Source of the DNA: Mycobacteroides salmoniphilum
GTDB taxonomy: Bacteria; Actinomycetota; Actinomycetes; Mycobacteriales; Mycobacteriaceae
Assembly: GCF_004924335.1 (NCBI RefSeq)
Contig: NZ_CP024633.1
Span: 4,712,001-4,776,000 of the forward strand
Length of the DNA: 64,000 bases
Direction: 5' to 3'
Every line of letters starts with the position of its first letter. Positions within the stretch are counted from its first letter, which is position 1. This document shows positions 1 through 7,478 of the stretch, in pieces. A model generated the notes under the pieces. The model saw only the letters and a program-made list of their open reading frames with translations. It had not been told where the DNA came from and ran no database searches. The translations under genes and the position numbers were made by a program.

Positions 1-107
1 CGCGCTGCACTCATGCCGATCTTGCGCCGGCAAGAGACATCTATGAACGAACCTCGGATGTCCGACGATGCTAGCAATTGTTTACAGGATAAACTAGGGT
101 TGTGGCT

Positions 108-539
108 ATGACGGGTAAGCCTTCAAACCGCCACCGGATGTTGGGACCAGCGCTGGTGGTGTGCGGGGTCGTGACTTTGTTCGGCGGCACCATCACCACC
201 AATCACAGCAGCCACGGTGGCGTCCTTTCCACGGTGATGGCACTCCCCGGCAATTCCGAGGTGGCCGATCCTGACAGCGATTCTTCCGGGGGTTCGGACG
301 TGACCGGTCCCATCGGAAACTCTGACCGTTCCGACGTGACGGGCCCCATCGGCGGTTCACCCAGCGGTCCCGTCGGCAATTCCGCCAACTCGAACGTCCC
401 CCCCATCGGTGGTCCCGGCGGCGGTTCCGCAGGCGGTTCCTCCAACGGTCCCGCTGGCGTGAACGGGGCCGCGGGTGGGGTCCCCAGCGGCCCCGCCGAC
501 ATGAACGGCACCGTCGGCGGCGGTCCCGGCACCCAGTGA
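108..539 (+). CDS. Low-complexity Gly/Pro/Ser-rich secreted protein
   Basis: Hypothetical protein of 143 residues with no recognised domain. A hydrophobic stretch near the N-terminus (about residues 12-30, LGPALVVCGVVTLFGG) follows a basic start and reads as a signal peptide or anchor. The rest is a degenerate repeat of GPIGNS/GPVGNS and GGxSxGP units, including two copies of SDVTGPIG, so it is probably disordered and extracytoplasmic. ATG 108 is chosen because AGGG at 96-99 lies at good spacing; an in-frame GTG at 102 would add two residues. It has no operon partner in view. The function is unknown, and low-complexity composition makes homology calls unreliable. Confidence 0.6.
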   Translation: MTGKPSNRHRMLGPALVVCGVVTLFGGTITTNHSSHGGVLSTVMALPGNSEVADPDSDSSGGSDVTGPIGNSDRSDVTGPIGGSPSGPVGNSANSNVPPIGGPGGGSAGGSSNGPAGVNGAAGGVPSGPADMNGTVGGGPGTQ

Positions 540-867
540 TTTCAGCGACCACAACCAGCATTGCCCGCTAATCTCGCGACGCAACATCGCAACAACGAAG
601 ACTCGGCGGACACACGTTAGATGCCGGATGGCGCGCTCGAGCTGGTGGGCATCCGGGCCCGTTAAGACGCGAGCTGGCGGCGGCGCTGCGTACCGGGCGC
701 GCCAAACGAAAACTATCGCGCTGCTTCATGACGGCCAGCGACGGTACTGACCCATGTAATAGCCACCAAACCCCGGGCGCTTCACGTTGATAACGATATG
801 AAACCTCAGTGGTTGCAATGCGATACGTGAACCCTGAGTACTTGCTGGGCGCCACTATGTTCACTGG
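540..867. other. Intergenic gap without a supported gene
   Basis: 328 bases between the low-complexity protein and the glycosidase. Antisense open frames cross it but have no ribosome-binding site and no recognisable protein character. It presumably holds the promoter of the glycosidase gene, but I see no convincing -35/-10 pair, repeat or RNA fold. Confidence 0.5.
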
Positions 868-2010
868 GTGCACCGTCGAACGGCCCTGAAGATTCCGCTG
901 GTGCTGGCGGTAGCGACTCTCCCCCAGATACTGGCTCCTCTTTCGGCAATCCCGCGGGCGACCGCCGCGCCAGGCCAATGGCCGGTTGAACGCGCCAATG
1001 CGTGGTACCAGGCGCAGGGTTGGCAGGTCGGCACCAACTTCATCACCTCGAACGCGATCAACCAGCTCGAGATGTTCGCGCCGGGCACCTACGACGCGCG
1101 ACGCATCGACAGCGAGTTGGGGGCGTGCCGGCTATTGGGGTTCAACACCGTACGGGTGTTCCTACACGATCTGCTGTGGGCCCAGGACCGCGCCGGATTC
1201 CAAAACCGGCTGTCGCAATTCGTCGGGATCGCCGCGCGCCAGGGCATCAAGCCACTGTTCGTCTTCTTCGACTCGTGCTGGGATCCAAATCCTCAACTAG
1301 GAGCCCAGCGGGCGCCGACGCCGGGCGTACACAACTCGGGCTGGGTACAGAGCCCAGGGGCGCACCGCATCGACGACCCGCGCTACCGCGGGATGCTGAG
1401 AGATTACGTGGTGGGCGTCATGAGCCAGTTTCGCAATGACAACCGGATCCTGGGCTGGGACCTGTGGAATGAGCCGGACAACCCGGCCAAGCAGTACCGC
1501 AAGGTGGAGCGCAAAGACAAGATCGACGCCGTCAGTGGGCTGCTCCCGCAGGTATTCAGCTGGGCACGTTCGGTCAATCCAGTGCAGCCGTTGACCAGTG
1601 GTGTGTGGCAGGGCAGTTGGGATCGCGGAAGCCGTAGTGAGATGGCCGGCTTCCAACTCGACAACTCCGACGTCATCTCGTTCCACTCGTATGCAGGCCC
1701 CACCGAGTTCGAGGCCCGCATCAACGAGCTCACCCCGCTGGGCCGACCGATCCTGTGCACCGAGTACCTGGCCCGCGACCAGGGCAGCACAGTCGAGGGC
1801 GTGCTCCCAGTTGCGAAGCGGCACAACGTCGGTGCGTACAGCTGGGGGTTGGTGGCAGGCAAGACCCAGACCTACTTCCCGTGGGATTCCTGGGACAAGC
1901 CTTACACCAAGGTCCCGGACGTGTGGTTCAGCGATCTACTACAGCCAGACGGGCGGCCGTATCGCGACGCCGAGTATCAGACGCTGCGAAAGCTGACTAC
2001 GCGCGTGTAA
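868..2010 (+). CDS. Tat-exported GH5-like glycoside hydrolase
   Basis: Secreted glycosidase of the cellulase/mannosidase clan (GH-A, closest to GH5), 380 residues. The N-terminus HRRTALK plus a hydrophobic stretch and an Ala-rich cleavage zone (ATAAPG, about residues 31-36) looks like a twin-arginine signal. The barrel carries both expected acids: E202 in WDLWNEPDNP (acid/base) and E299 in LCTEYLAR (likely nucleophile). Other conserved barrel segments are GFNTVRVFLHD and FVFFDSCWDPN. GTG 868 is the only start that keeps the signal peptide. It is a single gene facing dnaB. The substrate is unknown; a beta-glucan or beta-mannan is plausible. Family confidence is high, specificity low. Confidence 0.85.
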   Translation: MHRRTALKIPLVLAVATLPQILAPLSAIPRATAAPGQWPVERANAWYQAQGWQVGTNFITSNAINQLEMFAPGTYDARRIDSELGACRLLGFNTVRVFLHDLLWAQDRAGFQNRLSQFVGIAARQGIKPLFVFFDSCWDPNPQLGAQRAPTPGVHNSGWVQSPGAHRIDDPRYRGMLRDYVVGVMSQFRNDNRILGWDLWNEPDNPAKQYRKVERKDKIDAVSGLLPQVFSWARSVNPVQPLTSGVWQGSWDRGSRSEMAGFQLDNSDVISFHSYAGPTEFEARINELTPLGRPILCTEYLARDQGSTVEGVLPVAKRHNVGAYSWGLVAGKTQTYFPWDSWDKPYTKVPDVWFSDLLQPDGRPYRDAEYQTLRKLTTRV

Positions 2011-2187
2011 AACATGTCGACCAACCTTGTTCATGAGGCGATAGGCAACCTATCGGGGGCCCCGTCATCAGCAGTGGCGGCCAGTCAACGCTCGGGCATG
2101 ATCTGGGTGATTCGAGAAATGCCGGGCCGGGATGAAACCGAACTTGAGAATACGAAACGGAACTTGAGACCCTACAACCGAATGTAG

Positions 2188-3561
2188 TTACCGCGCCATG
2201 TTGGTAAAACGCGACAGGTGCAGCTGGTGCGCCACGGTGATGGTGGCCGTCGGACCGTTACGGTGCTTGCCGAGAATCAGGTCGGCCTCACCACCGCGCG
2301 GATCGTCACGCTCGAACGCATCCGGTCGGTGCAGCAGGATAACCATGTCGGCATCCTGTTCCAGCGAGCCGGATTCACGAAGGTCGGATACCTGCGGGCG
2401 CTTGTCGGTGCGCTGCTCGGGACCACGGTTCAGCTGACTGATCGCGATGACCGGAACCTCGAGCTCCTTGGCCAACAGCTTCAGATTTCGGGAGAACTCC
2501 GAGACTTCCTGCTGACGGGATTCGTGCTTCTTACCGGAGGTCATCAGCTGCAGGTAGTCCACAACCACCAGCTTGAGCCCGGCCTTCTGGTTGAGCCGTC
2601 GCGCCTTGGCGCGGATCTCCATCATGGTCAGGTTCGGGGAGTCGTCGATGTAGAGCGGGGCCTCGCTGATCTCACTCATCCGCCGCGCCAGCCGGGTCCA
2701 GTCGTCATCGCTCATCCGGCCCGAACGCATATCGCCTAGCTTGATCTTCGCCTCGGCCGAGAGCAGTCGCATGACGATCTCGGTCTTGCTCATTTCCAGC
2801 GAGAAGATGACGCTGGGCAGCTGGTGCTTGATCGAGCACGACCGCATGAAATCCAAACCGAGCGTCGACTTACCCACACCAGGTCGCGCCGCCACGATGA
2901 TCATCTGACCCGGGTGCAGACCATTGGTGATCTCATCCAGATCGGTGAAGCCCGTCGGCACGCCCTTGGACATACCGCCAGCAGACGCGATCGCATCGAT
3001 CTCGTCCATCGTCGGCTGCAGCAGTTCTTCCAGGGGTACGTAGTCTTCCGACATCCGACGGTCGGTGACGTCATAGACCTCGGCCTGGGCGCGGTCCACC
3101 ACCTCAGCCACATCGGCACCCTCGGCCCCGGCATACCCGTACTGCACCACGCGGGTCCCGGCCTCCACGAGCCTGCGTAGCAGTGCCTTCTCGGCGACGA
3201 TGCCCGCGTAGTACCCGGCGTTGGCGGCGGTCGGCACGGTAGAGATCAGCGTGTGCAGATACGGCGCCCCGCCCACCCGGCGCAGCTGCCCGCGCCGGTC
3301 CAGCTCGGCGGCCACGGTCACCGCATCGGCGGGCTCGCCCCTGCCGTACAGATCCAGGACGGCCTCATACACGCTCTGATGATTGGGCCGATAGAAATCG
3401 TGCGGCCGCAGCTTCTCCAGCACATCGGCGATGGCGTCCTTGGACAGCAGCATCCCGCCCAGCACGGACTGCTCGGCAGCCACATCCTGAGGTGGTTGAC
3501 GGCCGAACTCCTCGGGAGGGGCAACTGGACCGGACTGGCCCAGATCGTCGACTATTGCCAC
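2188..3561 (-). CDS. dnaB: Replicative DNA helicase DnaB (intein-free)
   Basis: Hexameric 5'-3' helicase that unwinds DNA at the replication fork and works with primase. At 457 residues it has the DnaB N-terminal domain (about 25-130), a linker, and a RecA-like motor with Walker A (PGVGKSTLG, 227-235), Walker B (LVVVDYLQLM, 331-340) and the SQLNRGPEQR segment (375-384). Many mycobacterial dnaB genes carry inteins; this one is uninterrupted. The start is the ATG giving MAIVDDLGQS. It lies 451 bases downstream of rplI in the same direction, so it probably has its own promoter. The usual rpsF-ssb-rpsR-rplI-dnaB order is preserved. Confidence 0.97.
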   Translation of the reverse strand: MAIVDDLGQSGPVAPPEEFGRQPPQDVAAEQSVLGGMLLSKDAIADVLEKLRPHDFYRPNHQSVYEAVLDLYGRGEPADAVTVAAELDRRGQLRRVGGAPYLHTLISTVPTAANAGYYAGIVAEKALLRRLVEAGTRVVQYGYAGAEGADVAEVVDRAQAEVYDVTDRRMSEDYVPLEELLQPTMDEIDAIASAGGMSKGVPTGFTDLDEITNGLHPGQMIIVAARPGVGKSTLGLDFMRSCSIKHQLPSVIFSLEMSKTEIVMRLLSAEAKIKLGDMRSGRMSDDDWTRLARRMSEISEAPLYIDDSPNLTMMEIRAKARRLNQKAGLKLVVVDYLQLMTSGKKHESRQQEVSEFSRNLKLLAKELEVPVIAISQLNRGPEQRTDKRPQVSDLRESGSLEQDADMVILLHRPDAFERDDPRGGEADLILGKHRNGPTATITVAHQLHLSRFTNMAR

Positions 3562-4012
3562 GGCGCGCGGTCCTCCTACTCACATCAAGTCGAACACATG
3601 ATCGCGGCAAGGTCCGACAAGTACGGTTCATCCCGGCGCGCCGCGGTAGACGTTAGATGTTGCTAGCGACCCTGCCAAGTGCCCCTGTGGATGAGCCTGG
3701 GCATGGGGTGTGGACTACTGTCCAACCCGGTGTTAGGGGGTTGGGGACAACCTGGGGATAGCTACCTACATTCCTGCACTTTTCCCTGTTGGCAGCCGGT
3801 CAACTAATTGACAGGACTGTGGATGGGAATCCGTTCGGCGTGTCGCATCAGGTTGCGTGCTCGGGCGTGTTCTGTTACCCCTCTCAACCCTCTAGGTTAA
3901 CTAGAGGTAGCTTCGCTGGAGTGGCACACGCGTACAATACGTTCGCCAGCAGATACGGCAACGGCGCCGCGGAAACCCGCGACGCCGTTGACCCGGCAGT
4001 ATTTCGGATCGA
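3562..4012. other. rplI-dnaB intergenic region
   Basis: 451 bases without a supported gene. It holds the rplI terminator hairpin (3959-3990), a short perfect inverted repeat at 3889-3907 (arms CCTCTAG and CTAGAGG around GTTAA), and presumably the dnaB promoter nearer 3562. An open frame on the plus strand across 3789-4385 is antisense to rplI and not protein-like. The inverted repeat could be an operator or a secondary hairpin; nothing in the sequence decides. Confidence 0.55.
3959..3990 (-). terminator. rplI transcription terminator hairpin
   Basis: About 22 bases past the rplI stop there is a 14-bp stem (plus-strand arms CAACGGCGCCGCGG and CCGCGACGCCGTTG) with a 4-base loop AAAC. One position forms a G-U pair on the minus-strand transcript. 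No U-tract follows, as is common in mycobacteria. It should end the rpsF-ssb-rpsR-rplI transcript before dnaB. Confidence 0.8.
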
Positions 4013-4468
4013 TCAGCCTGCGGCGACTACATCCACAGTGACCTTGGTTGCCACTCCGGCGTGCAGATGCACATCCAGTGCGTACGAACCGATCTGCTTG
4101 ATATGTGCCTTCGGCAGGGTGACGGTCCGCTTGTCCAGGTTCGGTCCACCGGCGGCCTTGATGGCACCCACCACGTCAGCGGCGGTTACCGAGCCGAACA
4201 GCTTGCCCTCGCCGGCGGTCTTCACCGTCAGCTTGACGGCACCCAGGCCCTCGATCGCCTGCTTGATCTCGTGGGCATGCTCCACGCCACGGATCTCCTT
4301 GGCCTCGCGGGCGCGACGGATGTCGGTGGCCTGGCGCTCCGCACCACGGGTGGCGACAATCGCCAGCCCGCGGGGCAGCAGGTAGTTGCGTCCGTAACCG
4401 TCCTTGACCTCAACGGTGTCACCGGCAGTGCCGAGGTGCTCGACCTCGGTCGTCAGAATCAGCTTCAT
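4013..4468 (-). CDS. rplI: 50S ribosomal protein bL9
   Basis: Large-subunit protein bL9, which binds 23S rRNA near the L1 stalk and affects reading-frame maintenance. At 151 residues it starts [20 protein letters not shown] and continues [16 protein letters not shown], the family signature. The frame is open 35 codons further upstream, but the ATG at 4468 is chosen because GGAGGGAC sits 5 bases before it and family proteins start here. It lies 17 bases downstream of rpsR and is the last gene of the rpsF-ssb-rpsR-rplI group, followed by a strong hairpin. Confidence 0.97.
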   Translation of the reverse strand: MKLILTTEVEHLGTAGDTVEVKDGYGRNYLLPRGLAIVATRGAERQATDIRRAREAKEIRGVEHAHEIKQAIEGLGAVKLTVKTAGEGKLFGSVTAADVVGAIKAAGGPNLDKRTVTLPKAHIKQIGSYALDVHLHAGVATKVTVDVVAAG

Positions 4469-4485
4469 CAGATGTCCCTCCGGTC

Positions 4486-4740
4486 CTACCGCGTCGCCGA
4501 GCTGAACGGCAGCAGGGCTACTTCGCGAGCGTTCTTCACCGCGATCGCGATGTCCCGCTGGTGCTGAACGCAATTGCCGGTAACCCGGCGGGCACGAATC
4601 TTGCCGCGCTCACTGATGTACGTGCGCAGCAGGTTGGTGTCCTTGTAATCGATGTTCAGCGCCTTCTTGGTGCAGAACGCGCACTTACGTGTCTTGACCG
4701 GCTTTTCCGGGGCAGGACGGCGCTTAGTCGTCTTGGCCAT
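4486..4740 (-). CDS. rpsR: 30S ribosomal protein bS18 (zinc-ribbon, C+ form)
   Basis: Small-subunit protein bS18, the binding partner of bS6 on the 16S rRNA platform. The 84-residue sequence has CAFC near the N-terminus (C20 and C23) and a later Cys in GNCVQHQR, the cysteine pattern of the zinc-binding form. Mycobacteria often carry a second, cysteine-free S18 for zinc starvation elsewhere in the genome; this is the primary copy by both sequence and location. The N-terminus [13 protein letters not shown] is typical for Actinobacteria. The gene follows ssb after 44 bases. Confidence 0.97.
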   Translation of the reverse strand: MAKTTKRRPAPEKPVKTRKCAFCTKKALNIDYKDTNLLRTYISERGKIRARRVTGNCVQHQRDIAIAVKNAREVALLPFSSATR

Positions 4741-4784
4741 GGTGAATCTCTTTCTTTCTAGCTAGATAAGTTGTATCGCCCAGA

Positions 4785-5288
4785 TCAGAAGGGCGGTTCG
4801 TCGTCGGCCGCGGTGGAACCGGAGGCCGGGGCACTGCCCCACGGATCGTCGGCAGGCTCGCTGGAGCGGGGAGCCGCGCTGGCACCTCCGCCGCCACCAA
4901 AACCTCCGCCGCCGCCACCACCACGCGAGGCCTTGTTGACCTTGGCGGTCGCGTACCGCAGAGACGGGCCGATCTCGTCGACCTCGACCTCCATGACGGT
5001 GCGCTTCTCGCCCTCGCGGGTTTCGAAGGAGCGCTGCTTGAGCCGACCAGTGACGATGACACGTGACCCGCGGGTCAGGCTCTCGGCCACATTTTCGGCG
5101 GCCTCACGCCAGATATTGCACCGCAGGAACAGCGCCTCTCCGTCTTTCCACTCCGAACTCTGTCGGTCGAAGATGCGGGGAGTCGACGCCACTGTGAAGT
5201 TGGCGACGGCGGCCCCGGACGGTGTGAAACGCAGTTCTGGATCGGCGGTCAAATTTCCGATGACCGTGATGGTGGTGTCACCTGCCAC
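4785..5288 (-). CDS. ssb: Single-stranded DNA-binding protein
   Basis: Coats single-stranded DNA at forks and recruits repair proteins. The 167 residues comprise an OB fold (about 1-115, beginning [20 protein letters not shown] and including [12 protein letters not shown] and [15 protein letters not shown]), a disordered Gly-rich linker with two long glycine runs, and the acidic C-terminal tip DDEPPF that binds partner proteins. It is co-transcribed with rpsF upstream and rpsR downstream. A 12-bp hairpin in the 74-base gap after rpsF may tune its expression separately from the ribosomal proteins. Confidence 0.97.
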   Translation of the reverse strand: MAGDTTITVIGNLTADPELRFTPSGAAVANFTVASTPRIFDRQSSEWKDGEALFLRCNIWREAAENVAESLTRGSRVIVTGRLKQRSFETREGEKRTVMEVEVDEIGPSLRYATAKVNKASRGGGGGGGFGGGGGASAAPRSSEPADDPWGSAPASGSTAADDEPPF

Positions 5289-5330
5289 GGTTCCTCCTCG
5301 TGTCTGTCAGCTGGCGTGGTTAACCGGCAG

Positions 5331-5358
5331 CCTACGGAAGTCGACTGACTTCCGTAGG
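5331..5358 (-). promoter_or_regulatory. Perfect hairpin between rpsF and ssb
   Basis: Arms CCTACGGAAGTC and GACTTCCGTAGG form a perfect 12-bp stem with a 4-base loop, starting 5 bases after the rpsF stop and ending about 43 bases before ssb. With no U-tract and essential genes downstream, partial termination, RNase processing or 3'-end protection of the rpsF message are all possible. It is an exact stem and unlikely to be chance. Confidence 0.75.
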
Positions 5359-5362
5359 ACCT

Positions 5363-5653
5363 CTAGCGGGCTCCGGTACGCAGGACCTTGGTCCTGAGCA
5401 CGGACTCGTTGAGGCCAAGCTGGCGATCAAGCTCCGATACGGTGGCGGGCTCCGCGACCACGTCGATCACCGCGTAGATGCCCTCGGCATGCTTGGCGAT
5501 CTCGTATGCGAGACGACGCTTGCCCCAGACCTCTACCTTCGAAACGGTTCCGCCGTCACCCCGGATAACGTTCAAGAACGTATCCAGCGATGGAGCTACG
5601 GTGCGCTCGTCAAGGGTTGGGTCGAGAATGACCATGATTTCGTACTGACGCAT
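5363..5653 (-). CDS. rpsF: 30S ribosomal protein bS6
   Basis: Small-subunit protein bS6, 96 residues ([20 protein letters not shown]), which binds the 16S platform as a complex with bS18. The full-length family pattern includes the conserved [18 protein letters not shown] segment. It is the first gene of the rpsF-ssb-rpsR-rplI group. AGGAGG lies about 13 bases upstream of the ATG and is partly buried in a leader stem, consistent with the S6:S18 feedback known in many bacteria. Upstream is the 3' end of a GT87-type gene with a small hairpin between them. Confidence 0.97.
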   Translation of the reverse strand: MRQYEIMVILDPTLDERTVAPSLDTFLNVIRGDGGTVSKVEVWGKRRLAYEIAKHAEGIYAVIDVVAEPATVSELDRQLGLNESVLRTKVLRTGAR

Positions 5654-5667
5654 GAGAAACTCATCAC

Positions 5668-5709
5668 CTCCTGTGGTCTAGTGCGGCCACGGCGTGTCCG
5701 TGGCAGGAG
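5668..5709 (-). promoter_or_regulatory. rpsF leader fold, probable S6:S18 autoregulatory RNA
   Basis: On the rpsF transcript an outer 6-bp stem (CTCCTG with CAGGAG) encloses a perfect hairpin CCACGG-ACACG-CCGTGG followed by the unpaired segment CCGCACTAGACCA. The 3' outer arm contains most of the rpsF Shine-Dalgarno (AGGAGG). The CCG beside a stem matches the feature recognised by the S6:S18 complex in its own mRNA in other bacteria. Base pairing is seen; regulation is inferred. Confidence 0.65.
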
Positions 5710-5757
5710 AGTCGCCTGCGTCGGCAACCGGCCAAGGCTACCGCACAGCCCCCTGAC

Positions 5758-5771
5758 CGGCGAAATCGCCG
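5758..5771 (-). terminator. Small hairpin after the GT87-type gene
   Basis: Arms CGGCG and CGCCG around a 4-base loop, starting 11 bases past the stop codon of the upstream membrane gene on the minus strand. It is short and lacks a U-tract, so it is at best a weak terminator separating that gene from the rpsF transcript. Confidence 0.4.
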
Positions 5772-5782
5772 ACTGAACGGAA

Positions 5783-7363
5783 CTACGCGCGGGCGATATG
5801 CGGTGCGGCTTTACGCGGCCGCAGCCAGGAGGGCAGCCAGGCCGGGGCGTCGTCGGCGGCCCCATCGCACGGCCCACCCGCCGGATCGTCGGTGCTGTCG
5901 GCGCGCACCACATCCTCGCTGGGGTGATAGATCTGGCGCAGCACCACGGCGCACAACCCGATCACCGCGATGTCGCGTACCAGCACCGTGCCGGTGAACC
6001 ATTGCTCGGGCAGCCCCTTGTTCTCCATACCCAGCAGGTAATACATCCGTGGAATCCACACGAGCGCATCGACGGTCATCCACGCCAACAGGATTCGGCG
6101 GTGCGGCAGCGCCACCACGGCCAGCGGCACCAGCCACAGTGAGAACTGCGGGCTCCACACCTTGTTGGTCAGCAGGAACACCGCCACCACCAGGAAAGCC
6201 AGCTGCACCACGCGCGGACGCCGCGGCGCCGTCAGTGCCACGTATCCGATACCCAGGCAACAGATCCCGAACAGCGCGGCCGATACCGCATTGAGAACGA
6301 CCGGGGGCTCCCAGAAGCCCAGCGGGCCGTCGAAGCCCTGCCATCCCGTGAACGACTTGAAGACGTTGTACAGCGAGTCCATATCGTCGCCACGACGGGT
6401 GTTGAGCCGGAAGAACTCACCCCACCCTCGTGGGAAGAGCATCGCCACCGGTGCGTTCACCACAACCCAGCTCGCCAGCGCGGCGGCGGCAGTCTTCGAG
6501 AACTCGTGCATCTTGCCGCCCCGCATGCTCACCAAGAGCAGCGGAAACAGCAGCAGTACCGGATAGAGCTTGGCCGACACCCCCAGCCCGATCAGCACGC
6601 CGGCAAGCCACGGTTTCTTGCGCGCCCACGCCAAGAGCGCCGTCATACTGAAAGCCGTTGCGAGAGCATCGAAATTCGTGAAAATCTGGAAGATCACGAT
6701 CGGGGACGCCGCGATCATCACCGCATCCCATGGACGCGTGCGCGGACTCAATCCCGCACTGGCCCAAATGGTCACCAGCCAGGCCAGCGCCAACCCGAAG
6801 GCCACGATGTTGAAGAACATCACCACTTCGGCGACGACGGGCAGCCCCAGCAGATCGCTGGCCTGGGTGTAGGTCTTGGCCAGGGCCATCGCGGTGTACT
6901 GGTACACCCCGGTGACCACCGGGTACTCCATGTACCGGACCGCCGGGGTGCCGTCGTACTGAATCTTCTGATGCCCGCTCGAGTCGGTTTCCAGCCAGCT
7001 CGACTTGTACGGGAAGCGGCCCTGATTCAACAGCTCCGCGCCGTAGAGCGGCACGGTGTCCGAGTAGCACAGTTGGTAGTAGGCGCGGTTGTTGTCCCAA
7101 TTGGCCACGCGTGCAGCGCCGTTGCCGGTTCCACTCTGCTGCAGACAGGGCGCCTTGCTGGTCCATCCCAGGATGAGGAACCCCAGCGCGATGACGAACA
7201 CCACCCGCAGCGGCGTCCAGAACGGCTGTCTGCCCACCAACGCGTGCCGACCCAACGGTCCGCCGACCACCTCGGACAGCTCGGCGCCCATCACATCTGT
7301 GCGACTGGGGAAGTCACGATCGTCGGCGCTGCGCAGATCGCCCGCGAGTTTTTCGGGAGACAC
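5783..7363 (-). CDS. GT87-type polyprenyl-sugar mannosyltransferase-like membrane protein
   Basis: Polytopic membrane protein of the GT87/DUF2029 type, probably using a polyprenyl-linked sugar on the outer face of the membrane. About ten hydrophobic segments follow a soluble N-terminus. Signature stretches include VANWDNNRAYYQLCYSD, YMEYPVVTGVYQY, FTNFDALATAFSMTALLAW and LYPVLLLFPLLLV. It resembles the product of Rv0051, which occupies the same place between ponA1 and rpsF. The frame is open to 7531, but that would overlap ponA1 and run through a tandem repeat; GTG 7363, preceded by AGGGTG, gives 526 residues. Acceptor and donor are unknown. Confidence 0.82.
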   Translation of the reverse strand: MSPEKLAGDLRSADDRDFPSRTDVMGAELSEVVGGPLGRHALVGRQPFWTPLRVVFVIALGFLILGWTSKAPCLQQSGTGNGAARVANWDNNRAYYQLCYSDTVPLYGAELLNQGRFPYKSSWLETDSSGHQKIQYDGTPAVRYMEYPVVTGVYQYTAMALAKTYTQASDLLGLPVVAEVVMFFNIVAFGLALAWLVTIWASAGLSPRTRPWDAVMIAASPIVIFQIFTNFDALATAFSMTALLAWARKKPWLAGVLIGLGVSAKLYPVLLLFPLLLVSMRGGKMHEFSKTAAAALASWVVVNAPVAMLFPRGWGEFFRLNTRRGDDMDSLYNVFKSFTGWQGFDGPLGFWEPPVVLNAVSAALFGICCLGIGYVALTAPRRPRVVQLAFLVVAVFLLTNKVWSPQFSLWLVPLAVVALPHRRILLAWMTVDALVWIPRMYYLLGMENKGLPEQWFTGTVLVRDIAVIGLCAVVLRQIYHPSEDVVRADSTDDPAGGPCDGAADDAPAWLPSWLRPRKAAPHIARA

Positions 7364-7370
7364 CGTCGCA

Positions 7371-7460
7371 CCCTGAATGTCGCCAACAGTGCGGCTCACG
7401 GGCTCAATGTCGCCGGCGCTGCGGCTCACAGGCTCAATGTCGCCGGCGCTGCGGCTCCGG
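7371..7460. repeat. Three tandem 30-bp repeats
   Basis: Three consecutive 30-base units at 7371-7400, 7401-7430 and 7431-7460, sharing a core AATGTCGCC..GTGCGGCTC or close variants. Units 2 and 3 differ only at the 3' end; unit 1 is more diverged. They lie between the ponA1 stop and the proposed GT87 start. Because 30 is divisible by 3, the open frame is kept and would encode SAGDIEPVSR-type decapeptides if translated from an upstream start. A candidate variable-number tandem repeat. Confidence 0.85.
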
Positions 7461-7478
7461 GATTCTGCCGGCACCTGC

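Noticed and set aside
568..978. 136-codon minus-strand open frame
   Set aside because: Overlaps the glycosidase signal peptide, with no ribosome site and no protein-like composition.
7371..7460. Possible CRISPR array
   Set aside because: Units are contiguous with no spacers and no cas genes nearby; it is a tandem repeat.
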